Shown here: positions 16,921-25,663 of the stretch, piece by piece
How positions within the stretch are numbered: position 1 is the first letter of the stretch
Layout: every line of letters begins with the position of its first letter
NCBI GenBank assembly: GCA_964428895.1
Contig: CAYRZU010000007.1
Span: forward strand, 1 to 64,000
From: HyVt-337 sp964428895
Lineage (GTDB): Bacteria; Planctomycetota; Phycisphaerae; SM23-33
Length of the DNA stretch: 64,000 bases
Direction of reading: 5' to 3'
The notes under the pieces: generated by a model
The model's input: the letters and a program-made list of their open reading frames with translations, nothing else
Databases searched by the model: none
Told to the model about the DNA's origin: nothing
Translations under genes and position numbers: made by a program

Positions 16921-17187
16921 ATGAAGAAGGACCCCGCCAGGTTCGCGCCGCATCACGCGTTGGTTGGCATGATTCTGGTGTTGTTGGGGGTGCTGTTTTC
17001 GACGATGACGATTCCGTTCGCCTGGGCTGTGGGTGTTGTGTTCGCGCTGATCGCGGCGCTGATGTGCTTACGGGTGCTGCTGATGCGGCGGGCGCCGGTT
17101 GTGGCCAAGGTGATCGCGGTGATCGTCATCCTGCCGGCGGTGGCGCTGATGGGCTTTGTGGCGGCCACCCAGTTGGGATTGCTCTAG
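16921..17187 (+). CDS. Small integral membrane protein, unknown
   Basis: 88 residues from an ATG at 16921 (MKKDPARFAPHHALVG), with three predicted helices covering almost the whole chain. Its size and topology match its neighbours in this cluster, but I see no sequence identity worth calling. Function unknown. Confidence 0.55.
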   Translation: MKKDPARFAPHHALVGMILVLLGVLFSTMTIPFAWAVGVVFALIAALMCLRVLLMRRAPVVAKVIAVIVILPAVALMGFVAATQLGLL

Positions 17188-17293
17188 CGAATCGCCTGCG
17201 GCAAAGTGGAGGCGATGGCTTTACATCCACCCGGAAGTCGGTATAGAAAGGGCCTCGCTTCTCACTATTTGTGGGACCAAAAGGAATCTCGCC

Positions 17294-17860
17294 ATGGAAA
17301 TGCAAGTAACCCCCTCCGAGCCGCTTCCCGTTACGCCTCAACGCCCAAGGTCGCCCAAGCTGAGCGGGTATGTCATGACGTTTGTGATCATAGACCTGTC
17401 CTTATCGGGCATTCGCATTATTCTTGGGCTGCTCGGGATCGTCGCCCCCCAGGCTATCGAGCCTGGCAACCCGCTCTATCCGACCGTTCCCTTTGAGTTG
17501 ACGGCCAACATCAGCATCGGCGCGTTCGGCATCCTTGCGGGCGTCTTGCTGCTGTGCAAAGAAGCCTCGGGCGTGATCTTCGGCTGGCTCAAGGTGGTCC
17601 TTGCCGTATTCGGGCTGGGCGTAGCCGCTTGGCAGATCGTCCTGATGACCGGCAGCGAGGGCGCCGGACAGGACTCAGCCGAAGCGCTCGGCGACACCAT
17701 TTTCGCCGGCGCCTTATTGCTGGTCTGCGCAGCCTTGCTGGTCTGCTACGCCATCGCAGTCAGTAAAGCGGCCAAGGTCATCAAGGCCCGGAAGGCTTAC
17801 TACGCGGCCGCCCGGGGCCTCGGGTCGGCTACGGTTCAAGAGTTCCCTGAGCTGGGATAG
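17294..17860 (+). CDS. Integral membrane protein, unknown
   Basis: 188 residues from ATG 17294, chosen for the AAAAGGA upstream. A proline-rich cytoplasmic start is followed by four hydrophobic segments with short loops and a basic C-terminal stretch (SKAAKVIKARKAYYAA). The topology resembles small four-helix membrane proteins. I recognise no motif. It is the last of four consecutive small membrane proteins between comM and an isomerase gene. Confidence 0.6.
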   Translation: MEMQVTPSEPLPVTPQRPRSPKLSGYVMTFVIIDLSLSGIRIILGLLGIVAPQAIEPGNPLYPTVPFELTANISIGAFGILAGVLLLCKEASGVIFGWLKVVLAVFGLGVAAWQIVLMTGSEGAGQDSAEALGDTIFAGALLLVCAALLVCYAIAVSKAAKVIKARKAYYAAARGLGSATVQEFPELG

Positions 17861-17885
17861 GGCAACGCCCTGCGGCGAAATCCTG

Positions 17886-18677
17886 ATGAACCTATCGATC
17901 ACGAGCGACTACACCACCGGCGCGGGCGATCCGTCGCCTTACCTCAAGCACATCGCCGAGGCCGGTTTCACCCACGTCCATTGGTGCCACCACTGGCACA
18001 CGGACTTCATCTACACCGAGCCGGAACTGGCGGCCATCGAAGGCTGGCTGAGTGAGTTCGGCCTGAAGCTGCTGGACCTGCACGGATCCAGCGGGGCCGA
18101 GAAGGACTGGACAAGTGAGGTCGAGTATCAACGGCAAGCCGGCGTGGAGTTGGTCCGCAACCGCATCGCCATGGCCAGCCGCCTCGGTAGCGACGTGGTC
18201 ATCATGCACATCCGGTTCGAGCCGGACTGGGAGCCGCTTAAGCGCAGCCTGGACGAGCTCCGGACATTCGCCATGGAACGCGGCGTTCGCATCGCGATCG
18301 AAAACGGCAAGCTGCCGGCCGTCCAGAGCGTGTTCGATCAGTACGAACCGGAGTACGTGGGCCTCTGCTACGATTCCGGCCACGGCAACCTGGGCTTTAT
18401 GGACCTGGACTCGCTGGAGACGCACAAAGACCGGCTGTTGTCGATCCACCTGCACGACAACGACGGCGCCGCCGACATGCACTGGCTACCGTTTACCGGC
18501 ACGGTGGATTGGGAGCGCCTGACGCGCATTCTGGCGACGTCGGCTTATGACAAGTGCATCAGCATGGAATCCGGCCGCGGTGAAGATGACGATGAGCAAG
18601 CCTTCCTCCAGGGCGCCTACGAAGCCGGGCAACGCCTGACCGAGATGGTCCAGGCCGCCAAGCAGGCGTCGGCCTAG
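17886..18677 (+). CDS. Sugar phosphate isomerase/epimerase-like TIM-barrel protein
   Basis: 263 residues, a third member of the AP-endonuclease-2 superfamily here but only distantly related to the pair at 5-6.5 kb. Metal-site features are VVIMHIRFEPD, IAIENGK, CYDSGHGNLGF and SIHLHDNDG, then SMESGRGE near the C-terminus. Family enzymes isomerise or epimerise sugars or break down inositols. Substrate unknown. It begins 25 bp after the preceding membrane protein gene and is followed by a strong hairpin. Confidence 0.82.
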   Translation: MNLSITSDYTTGAGDPSPYLKHIAEAGFTHVHWCHHWHTDFIYTEPELAAIEGWLSEFGLKLLDLHGSSGAEKDWTSEVEYQRQAGVELVRNRIAMASRLGSDVVIMHIRFEPDWEPLKRSLDELRTFAMERGVRIAIENGKLPAVQSVFDQYEPEYVGLCYDSGHGNLGFMDLDSLETHKDRLLSIHLHDNDGAADMHWLPFTGTVDWERLTRILATSAYDKCISMESGRGEDDDEQAFLQGAYEAGQRLTEMVQAAKQASA

Positions 18678-18696
18678 CGGCCCAAGCAGAAACAAC

Positions 18697-18735
18697 AGAA
18701 GCGCCGGGAGGCCCGTAAGCCGCCGCGGCGCTTCT
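18697..18735. terminator. Bidirectional terminator between convergent genes
   Basis: AGAAGCGCCG and CGGCGCTTCT form a perfect 10-bp stem around a 19-nt loop, between the isomerase (plus) and the RRM gene (minus). On the minus strand GTTGTTTCTG follows; on the plus strand ATCAGTTTC. Confidence 0.65.
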
Positions 18736-18764
18736 ATCAGTTTCAGGTGCAAATGGGGCTGGGT

Positions 18765-19076
18765 TTACCAGCGATCGCGCCGGCCACCGCCGCCACCACC
18801 GCCGCCGCCACGCCGGCCACCGCCACCGCGATCTTCACGGGGCTGGGCTTCGTTGACCTTGAGGGTCCGGCCGTCCAGTTCGACGCCGTTGAGGCCCTCG
18901 ATAGCGGCCTTGCCGTCTTCATCGCTCGACATGGTCACGAACGCGAAGCCGCGCGGGCGGCCCGTTTCCCGATCAGACGGCATGAAGACTTCGTCGACGG
19001 ACCCAAACCGAGAGAACTCGGCCTGGAGGGCGTCGGAATTCGTGTCAAAGTTCAAGTTACCTACATAGATCCGCAT
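18765..19076 (-). CDS. RRM-type RNA-binding protein with glycine-rich tail
   Basis: 103 residues. One RNA recognition motif (about residues 1-80) with RNP2 IYVGNL and RNP1 RGFAFVTM, then a tail of Gly, Arg and Asp (about residues 82-103). Bacterial proteins of this shape, known in cyanobacteria and planctomycetes, bind single-stranded RNA and are often cold-induced. The leader of about 100 nt has a TATGAT -10-like element near 19185 but no good -35 box, and its GGCCATGGGGCCGGCC stretch can fold. Confidence 0.92.
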   Translation of the reverse strand: MRIYVGNLNFDTNSDALQAEFSRFGSVDEVFMPSDRETGRPRGFAFVTMSSDEDGKAAIEGLNGVELDGRTLKVNEAQPREDRGGGGRRGGGGGGGGGRRDRW

Positions 19077-19222
19077 GGAACGCTCCTACTGCATGGTGAG
19101 CCACGAGTTCCACAAGACCCACGTGGGCATCACAAGTCCAGAACACGGCCGGCCCCATGGCCGACACAAGCTGAGTATCATACCCGCAACAGGGGTAGCG
19201 TGGGAAGCGTAATCCCCCATCC

Positions 19223-19840
19223 TCAGGCCAACGGCCACAGGATGAAGACCGCCACGTCCCACGCTGCGTGGGAGATCATCACCGGCCACAGGCGATTGGT
19301 CTGCTTGAACAGCCACCCCCAGAAGACCCCGCAGACACCCGCGGCGACGATGAGCATGAAATTACCCGACCACGCGTGCACCCCCGCGTAAACGGCGGCG
19401 CCGACCAGGTAGCCAGGCCAGGGCCCGATCGCGTCCGCCAGACGTTTCTGAACCAGCCCCCGCCAGAATATCTCCTCGGCCGGGCCGATCCAGCAGACCA
19501 ACAGCGCCGCGATTAACCACGCAGGTACGCCCGCTCGAAGGTCGTAGACACCGCGGATATCGGCCTGGGCGAAGTCGAATAGCTCGAACGCGGCCATACG
19601 TCCCAGCCAAAACACGCCGTAGAGCGCAGTTGCGGACGCAATGCCCACCGGCACGTAGATCCACCGAAAGCGGAACAACGTCCGCAGTTGCCGGCGTTGC
19701 AGCCACAACGCCAGGGCCGCCAGCAGCCCCGTGGCCGCGACCATGGCTGGCCAGAACGGCGCCATCCCCTGCGTCCATGGCGAGAACAGGATCAGCCACA
19801 GCCCGCAAGCAATCACCAACGCGACGACAACCGGCTTCAC
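19223..19840 (-). CDS. CPBP-family intramembrane metalloprotease
   Basis: 205 residues starting at GTG within GTGA, overlapping the stop of the prenyltransferase gene by 4 nt. About six hydrophobic helices. The CPBP (Rce1-like, Abi) motif EEIFWRG carries the Glu-Glu pair, with further His in GVHAWSGNF and MISHAAWD as metal ligands. Eukaryotic Rce1 cleaves prenylated CAAX proteins; bacterial members act in bacteriocin immunity or membrane proteolysis. Coupling to MenA may be just operon packing. Confidence 0.85.
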   Translation of the reverse strand: MKPVVVALVIACGLWLILFSPWTQGMAPFWPAMVAATGLLAALALWLQRRQLRTLFRFRWIYVPVGIASATALYGVFWLGRMAAFELFDFAQADIRGVYDLRAGVPAWLIAALLVCWIGPAEEIFWRGLVQKRLADAIGPWPGYLVGAAVYAGVHAWSGNFMLIVAAGVCGVFWGWLFKQTNRLWPVMISHAAWDVAVFILWPLA

Positions 19841-20763
19841 GTCAGCGCTCCGATGGCCAGACCCGCCGCCAGCAGCACGCAGAACGTCAGGTGCAGTTGG
19901 GCGGTCTCAACATCCAACGTGGCGATGGAGGCCGAATTGTCCGCTTGCGCGCGAATGATCTTGCGAACGTTCTTGATCGCCAGGGGCAGGCTCAGGGCCG
20001 TCAGCAAACACCACACCGGAACCGCCCCCGCCACGACCAGGCCCACAACCACGCCATAAGCGCCCGCCACCAGCAGGACGTACTCGACCTTCGCCCCGGT
20101 CAAGCCCAGCAGGTTGGCCAGCGTACGGGATCGGGCGGCCAGGTCGTCGCGAATATCGCGGGTGTTGTTGGCGTGCAGGATCGCGGTGACCAAGCACCCC
20201 ACCGGCAGCGACACCATCAGGGGCAACCACGCCAGGCGCCCGGTCAGAACGAAATGAGCGCCGCAGACGATCAGCGGGCCCATCAGGATGAACACCGCCG
20301 CATCGCCCAGAGCGAGGTACTTGTAGCCGAGCCGCTTGCTGCCGTAGAAGAACGCCCCCGCCACGCCCGCCAGGCCGAACCACAACACCTCCAGGCCGCA
20401 CAGATAGACCAGCGCCAGCCCGATCAGCGACCCCAATGTCAGCGCCGCCATGCCTCCCCAAAACACCTGGCGAACCGTCATCAGCCCCTCCACCAACACG
20501 CCGCTGCCGCCGTGGGTACCCGGACGGTCCACGCCGCGATCAAAATCGGCAACGTCACTAAGCAAGTTCGTGGCCGCCTGCAGCCCGACGGCCCCGACCA
20601 ATACCAACGGCAATAGCGGCCAGGCAATCTCGCCGCCACCGGCCAGCGCCAGCGCCGCGCCCACCACCACGGGCATGGCTGACGCCGTAAACGAAAACGG
20701 CCGAACCGCTCGAATCCACAACGCAAGCGATGACGGAGTCTGCGGCATGGCGATATCGTTCAT
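19837..20763 (-). CDS. menA: UbiA-superfamily prenyltransferase, MenA-like
   Basis: 308 residues; ATG with AAGGA 7 nt upstream. Eight to nine hydrophobic helices. The first Asp-rich motif is in NLLSDVADFDRGVD and the second in NNTRDIRDD, the Mg-diphosphate binding pair of UbiA enzymes. The NNTRD(I/L)xDD form and the RPFSFTASAMPVVVG start are typical of 1,4-dihydroxy-2-naphthoate polyprenyltransferase, which makes demethylmenaquinone. Other UbiA functions (haem A, chlorophyll, ether lipids) are less likely. It overlaps the CPBP gene by GTGA. Confidence 0.85.
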   Translation of the reverse strand: MNDIAMPQTPSSLALWIRAVRPFSFTASAMPVVVGAALALAGGGEIAWPLLPLVLVGAVGLQAATNLLSDVADFDRGVDRPGTHGGSGVLVEGLMTVRQVFWGGMAALTLGSLIGLALVYLCGLEVLWFGLAGVAGAFFYGSKRLGYKYLALGDAAVFILMGPLIVCGAHFVLTGRLAWLPLMVSLPVGCLVTAILHANNTRDIRDDLAARSRTLANLLGLTGAKVEYVLLVAGAYGVVVGLVVAGAVPVWCLLTALSLPLAIKNVRKIIRAQADNSASIATLDVETAQLHLTFCVLLAAGLAIGALT

Positions 20764-20820
20764 TCATGAATCCTTTTCGAACGCTGAGTTGGCCGAACAT
20801 GATAGGGCTGTGACCCGGGA

Positions 20821-20848
20821 AGAGAAAGGGGCCCGGGCCCTTTTCTCT
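20821..20848. terminator. Palindromic hairpin directly after the radical SAM gene
   Basis: AGAGAAAGGGGCCC and GGGCCCTTTTCTCT pair with one mismatch. It begins at the last base of the radical SAM stop codon. No T-run follows on the minus strand, so it may protect or pause the RNA more than terminate it. Confidence 0.45.
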
Positions 20849-21702
20849 CAGTGAACACAGCGCAAGCCGACTGACGCGGCGTAGGTTCGTAGATCAGCCA
20901 ACTCGGTCGGATCGACGGCGCCCATGAGCTCGGGGAACTGGTCGGCGTAGAAGCACGGGCGGTATTGGCCCATGACGTTGATGACGCAGCCGGGGGCCAC
21001 GCGGGCGACGGTGTCGATCACGGCTCGGCTGTGGGCCAGGTCATTGGGCATGACTAGATGGCGGACCAATACGCCACGGACGGCGACATTGCGCTCATCG
21101 GTCGCAAGCGGCCCGACCTGGCGGAACATCTCGGCCAGGGCCGCTCCAGCCACCTGCGGGTACTCCGGCACACCCGAGTAGGCCCGGCCCGCATCGGCGT
21201 CGGCCCATTTGAAGTCGGGCATGTAGATGTCGATCAGGCCGTCCAGGCAACGGAGCGTTTCGACGGACTCGTAGCCGCCGCAGTTGTAGACGATCGGCAC
21301 GGTCAACCCCGCGTCCCGAGCAATCTCGACCGCCTCGGATACGGCGTGGGCCACGTGCGTGGGCGTCACGACGTTGACGTTCACGCAGCCATCACGCTGC
21401 AGACCCAGCATCAACTGCGCCAGTTCGGCCGGCGTGGTTGCGCGACCACGGTCGCCGTGGCTGATGTCATGGTTCTGGCAGAATACACAGTCGAGGTTGC
21501 AGCCGACGAAGAAGATCGTCCCGCTGCCGCCAGGACCAACCAGGACGGGCTCTTCCCCGAAATGCGCCCCCACCGACGCCACCAGCGCCTCAGCCCCAAT
21601 CCGACAGGCGCCAATTTCGCCGGCCCCACGGTCCACACCACACCGACGCGGACAGAGCGTGCACTGGCGAATCATGTCACGCAATGTGGCGGCGCCGCTC
21701 AT
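20848..21702 (-). CDS. Radical SAM protein, PflA-like
   Basis: 284 residues. The [4Fe-4S] motif is CNLDCVFCQNHDIS (CxxxCxxC); an extra N-terminal Cys set (CTLCPRRCGVDR) and GPGGSGTIFFVGC follow the pattern of uncharacterised PflA/AmmeMemoRadiSam-like proteins. The GG loop is in YNCGGYES. Known relatives activate glycyl-radical enzymes, but no glycyl-radical enzyme gene is in the window, so the target is unknown. Its ATG overlaps the stop of the DUF502 gene (ATGA). Confidence 0.85.
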   Translation of the reverse strand: MSGAATLRDMIRQCTLCPRRCGVDRGAGEIGACRIGAEALVASVGAHFGEEPVLVGPGGSGTIFFVGCNLDCVFCQNHDISHGDRGRATTPAELAQLMLGLQRDGCVNVNVVTPTHVAHAVSEAVEIARDAGLTVPIVYNCGGYESVETLRCLDGLIDIYMPDFKWADADAGRAYSGVPEYPQVAGAALAEMFRQVGPLATDERNVAVRGVLVRHLVMPNDLAHSRAVIDTVARVAPGCVINVMGQYRPCFYADQFPELMGAVDPTELADLRTYAASVGLRCVH

Positions 21703-22394
21703 GGCGCTTCGGCCGGTTTGTCGTAGGCCATCCGCTCGGGGGCAACGGCACCGCCGGACACGATGAAGGTCATCGCCTCATCGACGGTCCAATCGGTCTC
21801 GGTAATATTCTCGACGGGCACGATCTCCAGATAGCCGCTGGTGGGGTTGGGGGTGGTGGGCACATAGACGGCCGCCAGCTTTCGGCCGGTGGTGGCGTCG
21901 TCAAAAGTGCGCGTCACCAGGCCGACCGTCTTCATTTCCGGGGAGGGAAAATCGATCAGCACCACATTCTGAACGTCGCCCGATTGCTTCTGGAAGGTGG
22001 CCAGGAGCTTCTTGGTCGAACCGTAGATGGTCTTGACCAGGGGAATGCGATCCATCACCCAGTCAAACAGCATGATCGCCCATCGACCGATGACTTTCGT
22101 GGCGATCCATCCCAACAGCACCAGCACCGCCACCACCAACACCACGGCCACGATGGTTCGAACATATTCGTTCTCGGGGACGTCATCCAGCATATTGGCC
22201 AGCCAGTCCACGCGCCCGCGACAGGCCTTTTCCAGCCAGGCCACTAGCGGCAGGCCTACACCCGCCAGGATGCCGGCGACGAACCTCACGATGAAGACCG
22301 TCACCGCGATTGGGATCGCCGTCAGGATGCCAGCTACCAGGTTCCGGCGAAACGCGGCCCCGATCGAACGCTGCTTCTTGGTTGTTTCACCCAT
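21699..22394 (-). CDS. DUF502-family inner-membrane protein
   Basis: 231 residues from ATG 22394, placed by GGGAG 9 nt upstream; the frame extends 21 codons further without support. Two long hydrophobic regions (NLVAGILTAIPIAVTVFIV and TIVAVVLVVAVLVLLGW), then the conserved MDRIPLVKTIYGSTKKL and YVPTTPNPTSGYLEIVP segments diagnostic of DUF502. The biochemical role is unknown; plant relatives (COV1) act in membrane traffic. Translationally coupled to the radical SAM gene. Confidence 0.85.
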   Translation of the reverse strand: MGETTKKQRSIGAAFRRNLVAGILTAIPIAVTVFIVRFVAGILAGVGLPLVAWLEKACRGRVDWLANMLDDVPENEYVRTIVAVVLVVAVLVLLGWIATKVIGRWAIMLFDWVMDRIPLVKTIYGSTKKLLATFQKQSGDVQNVVLIDFPSPEMKTVGLVTRTFDDATTGRKLAAVYVPTTPNPTSGYLEIVPVENITETDWTVDEAMTFIVSGGAVAPERMAYDKPAEAP

Positions 22395-22534
22395 CGTCAC
22401 AATCTCCCGCCACAGCCGACGGTTCGACCGCCGGCCATTTTCGGCTTTTAGTTTCATCCGGCGGGCGATATCTTCTCTGCCCGCTCAAGCGACATAAGTC
22501 TGACGCGAACGGGCCCCACATACAAGGAGTGGCC

Positions 22535-23278
22535 ATGGCCGGCAAGCTCGACATCCCCGTCATCTTCACGACCAAGCGCGTGCCCTTCCGCCTGTGGGGT
22601 TCGATCACGCTGATCGTGTTGATCGTGGTCGGCTACTTCGCGTTCATGAACAACTGGTACGATCTGTTCTGGCCGAAGCAATGGGGCGCGGTCGAAGCCG
22701 GCCACGTCTACCGTTGCAACAAGATCTACCCCCACCTGACGCGGAAGGTGCTGAAGTCCAAGGGCGTTCAGGTGGTCGTCAACATGGAAGGCCTCGATCC
22801 GGATGATAAGTTCCAACGGGCCGAAATCAAGACCTGCGACGAGCTCGGCATTGAACTCGAACGCTTCCCCATGAAGGGCAACGGCATCCCCGGCAACACG
22901 GACCTATCGGCCGCTCTGGACCGGTACGCCGCCGCGCTGGCCGCTGTGGTTGAGGCCCGGCGAAGCGGCAAGGTGGTGCTGATCCAATGCGGGGCCGGCC
23001 GACACCGCACCGGTGGCATGACGGCCATGTACCAGATGCTGTTCCTGGGCGCGTCCGGACCGGACGCCTACGGCGAGCTTCGCCGGTACGGCTGGAAAGC
23101 CCGAAAGCACCAGATTCTGCCCGACTGGCTCAACGCCAACATGGCCGAAATCGTCCGGCGACTGGTTGAGCGGGGCCTCATGGAAGGCGCCCCGGACCCC
23201 CTGCCATATCTGGCTCCCGAAGGGGCCGAGGTCGTCCGGAAAGACCCCGCCGCCGTTCACGCCGAAGCGATTCGCTAG
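22535..23278 (+). CDS. Membrane-anchored dual-specificity-type phosphatase
   Basis: 247 residues from ATG 22535 with AAGGAG 7 nt upstream. A single N-terminal helix (about residues 20-36) anchors a phosphatase domain with the CX5R signature in QCGAGRHRTGG, after VVVNMEGLDP. It belongs to the DSP/tyrosine-phosphatase superfamily; substrates may be phosphoproteins, inositol phosphates or lipids. The general acid Asp expected upstream is not clear to me. Its stop codon shares CTAG with the convergent glycosyltransferase. Confidence 0.8.
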   Translation: MAGKLDIPVIFTTKRVPFRLWGSITLIVLIVVGYFAFMNNWYDLFWPKQWGAVEAGHVYRCNKIYPHLTRKVLKSKGVQVVVNMEGLDPDDKFQRAEIKTCDELGIELERFPMKGNGIPGNTDLSAALDRYAAALAAVVEARRSGKVVLIQCGAGRHRTGGMTAMYQMLFLGASGPDAYGELRRYGWKARKHQILPDWLNANMAEIVRRLVERGLMEGAPDPLPYLAPEGAEVVRKDPAAVHAEAIR

Positions 23279-24951
23279 TTCCGCTTCTGCCGGGGGATCA
23301 GCTCCAGCAACCGGTAGTCGCGGCTGGAGGACTTCTTGAGGCTGGCGAGCATTCGCGGCCTGAGGGCCTTGAACTGTCCGGCCCTGCGCATCTCCTCCTG
23401 CACGACCCCCGAGACGATCAGGTACTCCGCCCCATGTTCGGGCAGCGTGCCCAGATCGACATAGTGGATCTCATGGGCCACATAGAACAAGAAGGAGGGG
23501 TGCTCGCCGCGTTTGAAGTAGATGGGTTTGCCGGGCGGCACGGTCTGGTCCACCTGGGCCGCCGCCGGGCGACGGCGTTCGAAAGAGGGTGTCAGTTTCG
23601 GGCCGAACACGGCCAGGTGACCGACGACGATAATCATCAGCACCGCCTGGACCACGGACTGACGCATCGTGCCCTGGAAGGTATAGAGCTTTGGCCCGGC
23701 CGCCAGTGTGGCCGCCAAACTGAAGGCCGTTAGCACGCTCCCCCAGAGCCAGCACTCCATCACGATCGTCGCGGCGGCGGCTACGGCCGTGGCGGCGATC
23801 AGCAACGTCATCAGCACGTGCCGCCACAGCAGGTCTTCGTACCATTTCAGGCGGTATTGGCTGAGCGTCCAGCCCACCAGGAGCGCCGCCAGCGGGAACA
23901 CCGGAATCGCATACCGCGCCCGAGCCCCCGGAATCAGGCTCACCATGGCCACGGTCGCCACCAACAGCGCCAATCGGGCGCCCTTGAATGTCCGCCAATG
24001 ATCGGTACTGCGAATCCGCTCCATGATGCTGCGTTTCCACAGGGCGATCAGGAAGATGGTCCACGGCAGGAAGTAGATTAGCAGTCGTCCGCCGCTGCCG
24101 AAGGAGTTCCGCAACCACAGCAGCGCGAAGGACCCCTGCTTCGGCCGGCTGGCGCGCTTGGCGGTCTCGGAGAACCAGGTCGACGTCATCAGCTCGCGCT
24201 CGGCGGCGGTGGCCTGCTCGAACGCCATCGCCACCCACCCGCCGGTAATGCCCACCATCAGCAGCACGCACGCCAGATGACGGAGGCTGAGCAGGTCCTT
24301 GAGGCGCCGTTCATAGGCCAGAACGGAGATCACCGTGACATAGAACACCACCAGGTGCATCGGAGGTTTGGTGATCATGCCCAAACCCAGCAGCACGCCC
24401 GCGCCCAGCCACATCGACCAGCCGGCCCGGTTTCGACTCCAGCCGCTCAGCCACCACAGCACCGCCATGCCGGTCAGGCACACGTAGGGGCCCTCAATCT
24501 CGGCGAGGCGCCCTTTTTCGATGATGCTGATGCACGTCATGAACACCATCGCCGTGATGAACCGCCCCTTGGCCGTCAGCCACGCGCAGCGCGTCAGCAG
24601 TACATGAAGCGCGAAGATCAGCACGAACAACGACCCCACCACCCGGGCCGTCGCCTCGGTGCGTTCGCCCGTAATCGCGAACGACGCCGCAATGCACCAG
24701 TTGATCAGCGGCGGCTTATTGAAGTAAGGCGCATCGGCGATGTGCGGCAAGGCCCATTGGCCATGGTCGAGCATGTGCATAGCCGGCCAGATGCGGGTGG
24801 ACTCCTCCCCCTTCAGCTCGATCACGCCGAGCCCGGGCAGGTACAGGCCGGCCCAGACCGCCGCCACCACCAGTACCGAGATCATCACAATGCGGCGAGG
24901 CGGGCGGTTTTGGTCCCACGGGCTAGGATTGTTCAAGGCGTCCGTCATCAT
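23275..24951 (-). CDS. GT-C glycosyltransferase (ArnT/PMT-like)
   Basis: 558 residues, about twelve hydrophobic segments. The first periplasmic loop has the acidic motif ELKGEESTRIWPAM and then YFNKPPLINW, as in ArnT and other lipid-linked-sugar transferases. The C-terminal ~120 residues form a soluble domain. Members move a sugar from polyprenyl phosphate to lipid A, protein or glycan on the outer face of the membrane. The acceptor cannot be told. It begins at ATGATG (24951). Confidence 0.85.
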   Translation of the reverse strand: MMTDALNNPSPWDQNRPPRRIVMISVLVVAAVWAGLYLPGLGVIELKGEESTRIWPAMHMLDHGQWALPHIADAPYFNKPPLINWCIAASFAITGERTEATARVVGSLFVLIFALHVLLTRCAWLTAKGRFITAMVFMTCISIIEKGRLAEIEGPYVCLTGMAVLWWLSGWSRNRAGWSMWLGAGVLLGLGMITKPPMHLVVFYVTVISVLAYERRLKDLLSLRHLACVLLMVGITGGWVAMAFEQATAAERELMTSTWFSETAKRASRPKQGSFALLWLRNSFGSGGRLLIYFLPWTIFLIALWKRSIMERIRSTDHWRTFKGARLALLVATVAMVSLIPGARARYAIPVFPLAALLVGWTLSQYRLKWYEDLLWRHVLMTLLIAATAVAAAATIVMECWLWGSVLTAFSLAATLAAGPKLYTFQGTMRQSVVQAVLMIIVVGHLAVFGPKLTPSFERRRPAAAQVDQTVPPGKPIYFKRGEHPSFLFYVAHEIHYVDLGTLPEHGAEYLIVSGVVQEEMRRAGQFKALRPRMLASLKKSSSRDYRLLELIPRQKRN

Positions 24952-25074
24952 TGGGGGCCACCATCATAGAGACGCCCCACTTACATACAAGCCGCTTTTG
25001 AGGCCAGGCCCATGGACACCAAGCCCGACCGGCGGTAGATTTAGGGTAGCACTTCACCAACAAGGAGCGTGGCC

Positions 25075-25641
25075 ATGGAACGCACACTTGCCATCTTCGC
25101 TCTGGGGTCTGTTGTGATACTGACCGCAGTGGGCTGTCAGTCGGGCTCGGCCCAGCAGACCGCCCCCTCCGGCCGAATGGTCTTGACGAGTACGGCTTTC
25201 GCTAACGGCCAGGCCATTCCGGCCAAATACACCGGCGACGGCGAAGACATCTCTCCCCCGCTGATGTGGACAGGCTTGCCCGAAGGGACCCAACAACTCG
25301 CCCTGATCTGCGACGATCCGGACGCTCCCGGGCAGGTCTGGGTGCACTGGCTCATCTACGGCTTCGGCCCGACCGCAACCGGGCTGCCCGAAGCCATCCC
25401 CCGCCGCGCAAATGTCCCGGTTCCCGTCGGGGCCATGCCAGGCCTGAATTCCTGGCGGACCGTCGGCTACCGCGGGCCCAAACCACCCGCCGGCGGCGGT
25501 GTGCACCACTATCATTTCAAGTTGTACGCCCTCAACGCGATCCTGCCTCTGCCGCCGATGGCCACCAAGGCCGATCTGCTCAAGGCGATGGAGGGTCACA
25601 TTCTGGATGAGGCCCTGTTGATCGGCACCTACAGCCGCTAG
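25075..25641 (+). CDS. YbhB/YbcL-type PEBP-family lipoprotein
   Basis: 188 residues from ATG 25075 (AAGGAG 8 nt before it; an in-frame GTG at 25069 is too close). Lipobox LTAVGC with Cys21, then a full PEBP domain: DGEDISPPLMWTGLPEGTQ, CDDPDAPGQVWVHWLIYG and YRGPKPPAGGGVHHYHF. Members bind small anionic or phospholipid ligands; the bacterial function is poorly known. It is secreted and lipid-anchored, unlike cytoplasmic YbhB. Confidence 0.93.
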   Translation: MERTLAIFALGSVVILTAVGCQSGSAQQTAPSGRMVLTSTAFANGQAIPAKYTGDGEDISPPLMWTGLPEGTQQLALICDDPDAPGQVWVHWLIYGFGPTATGLPEAIPRRANVPVPVGAMPGLNSWRTVGYRGPKPPAGGGVHHYHFKLYALNAILPLPPMATKADLLKAMEGHILDEALLIGTYSR

Positions 25642-25663
25642 GCGTATCTGCTAGAATGGTCGG

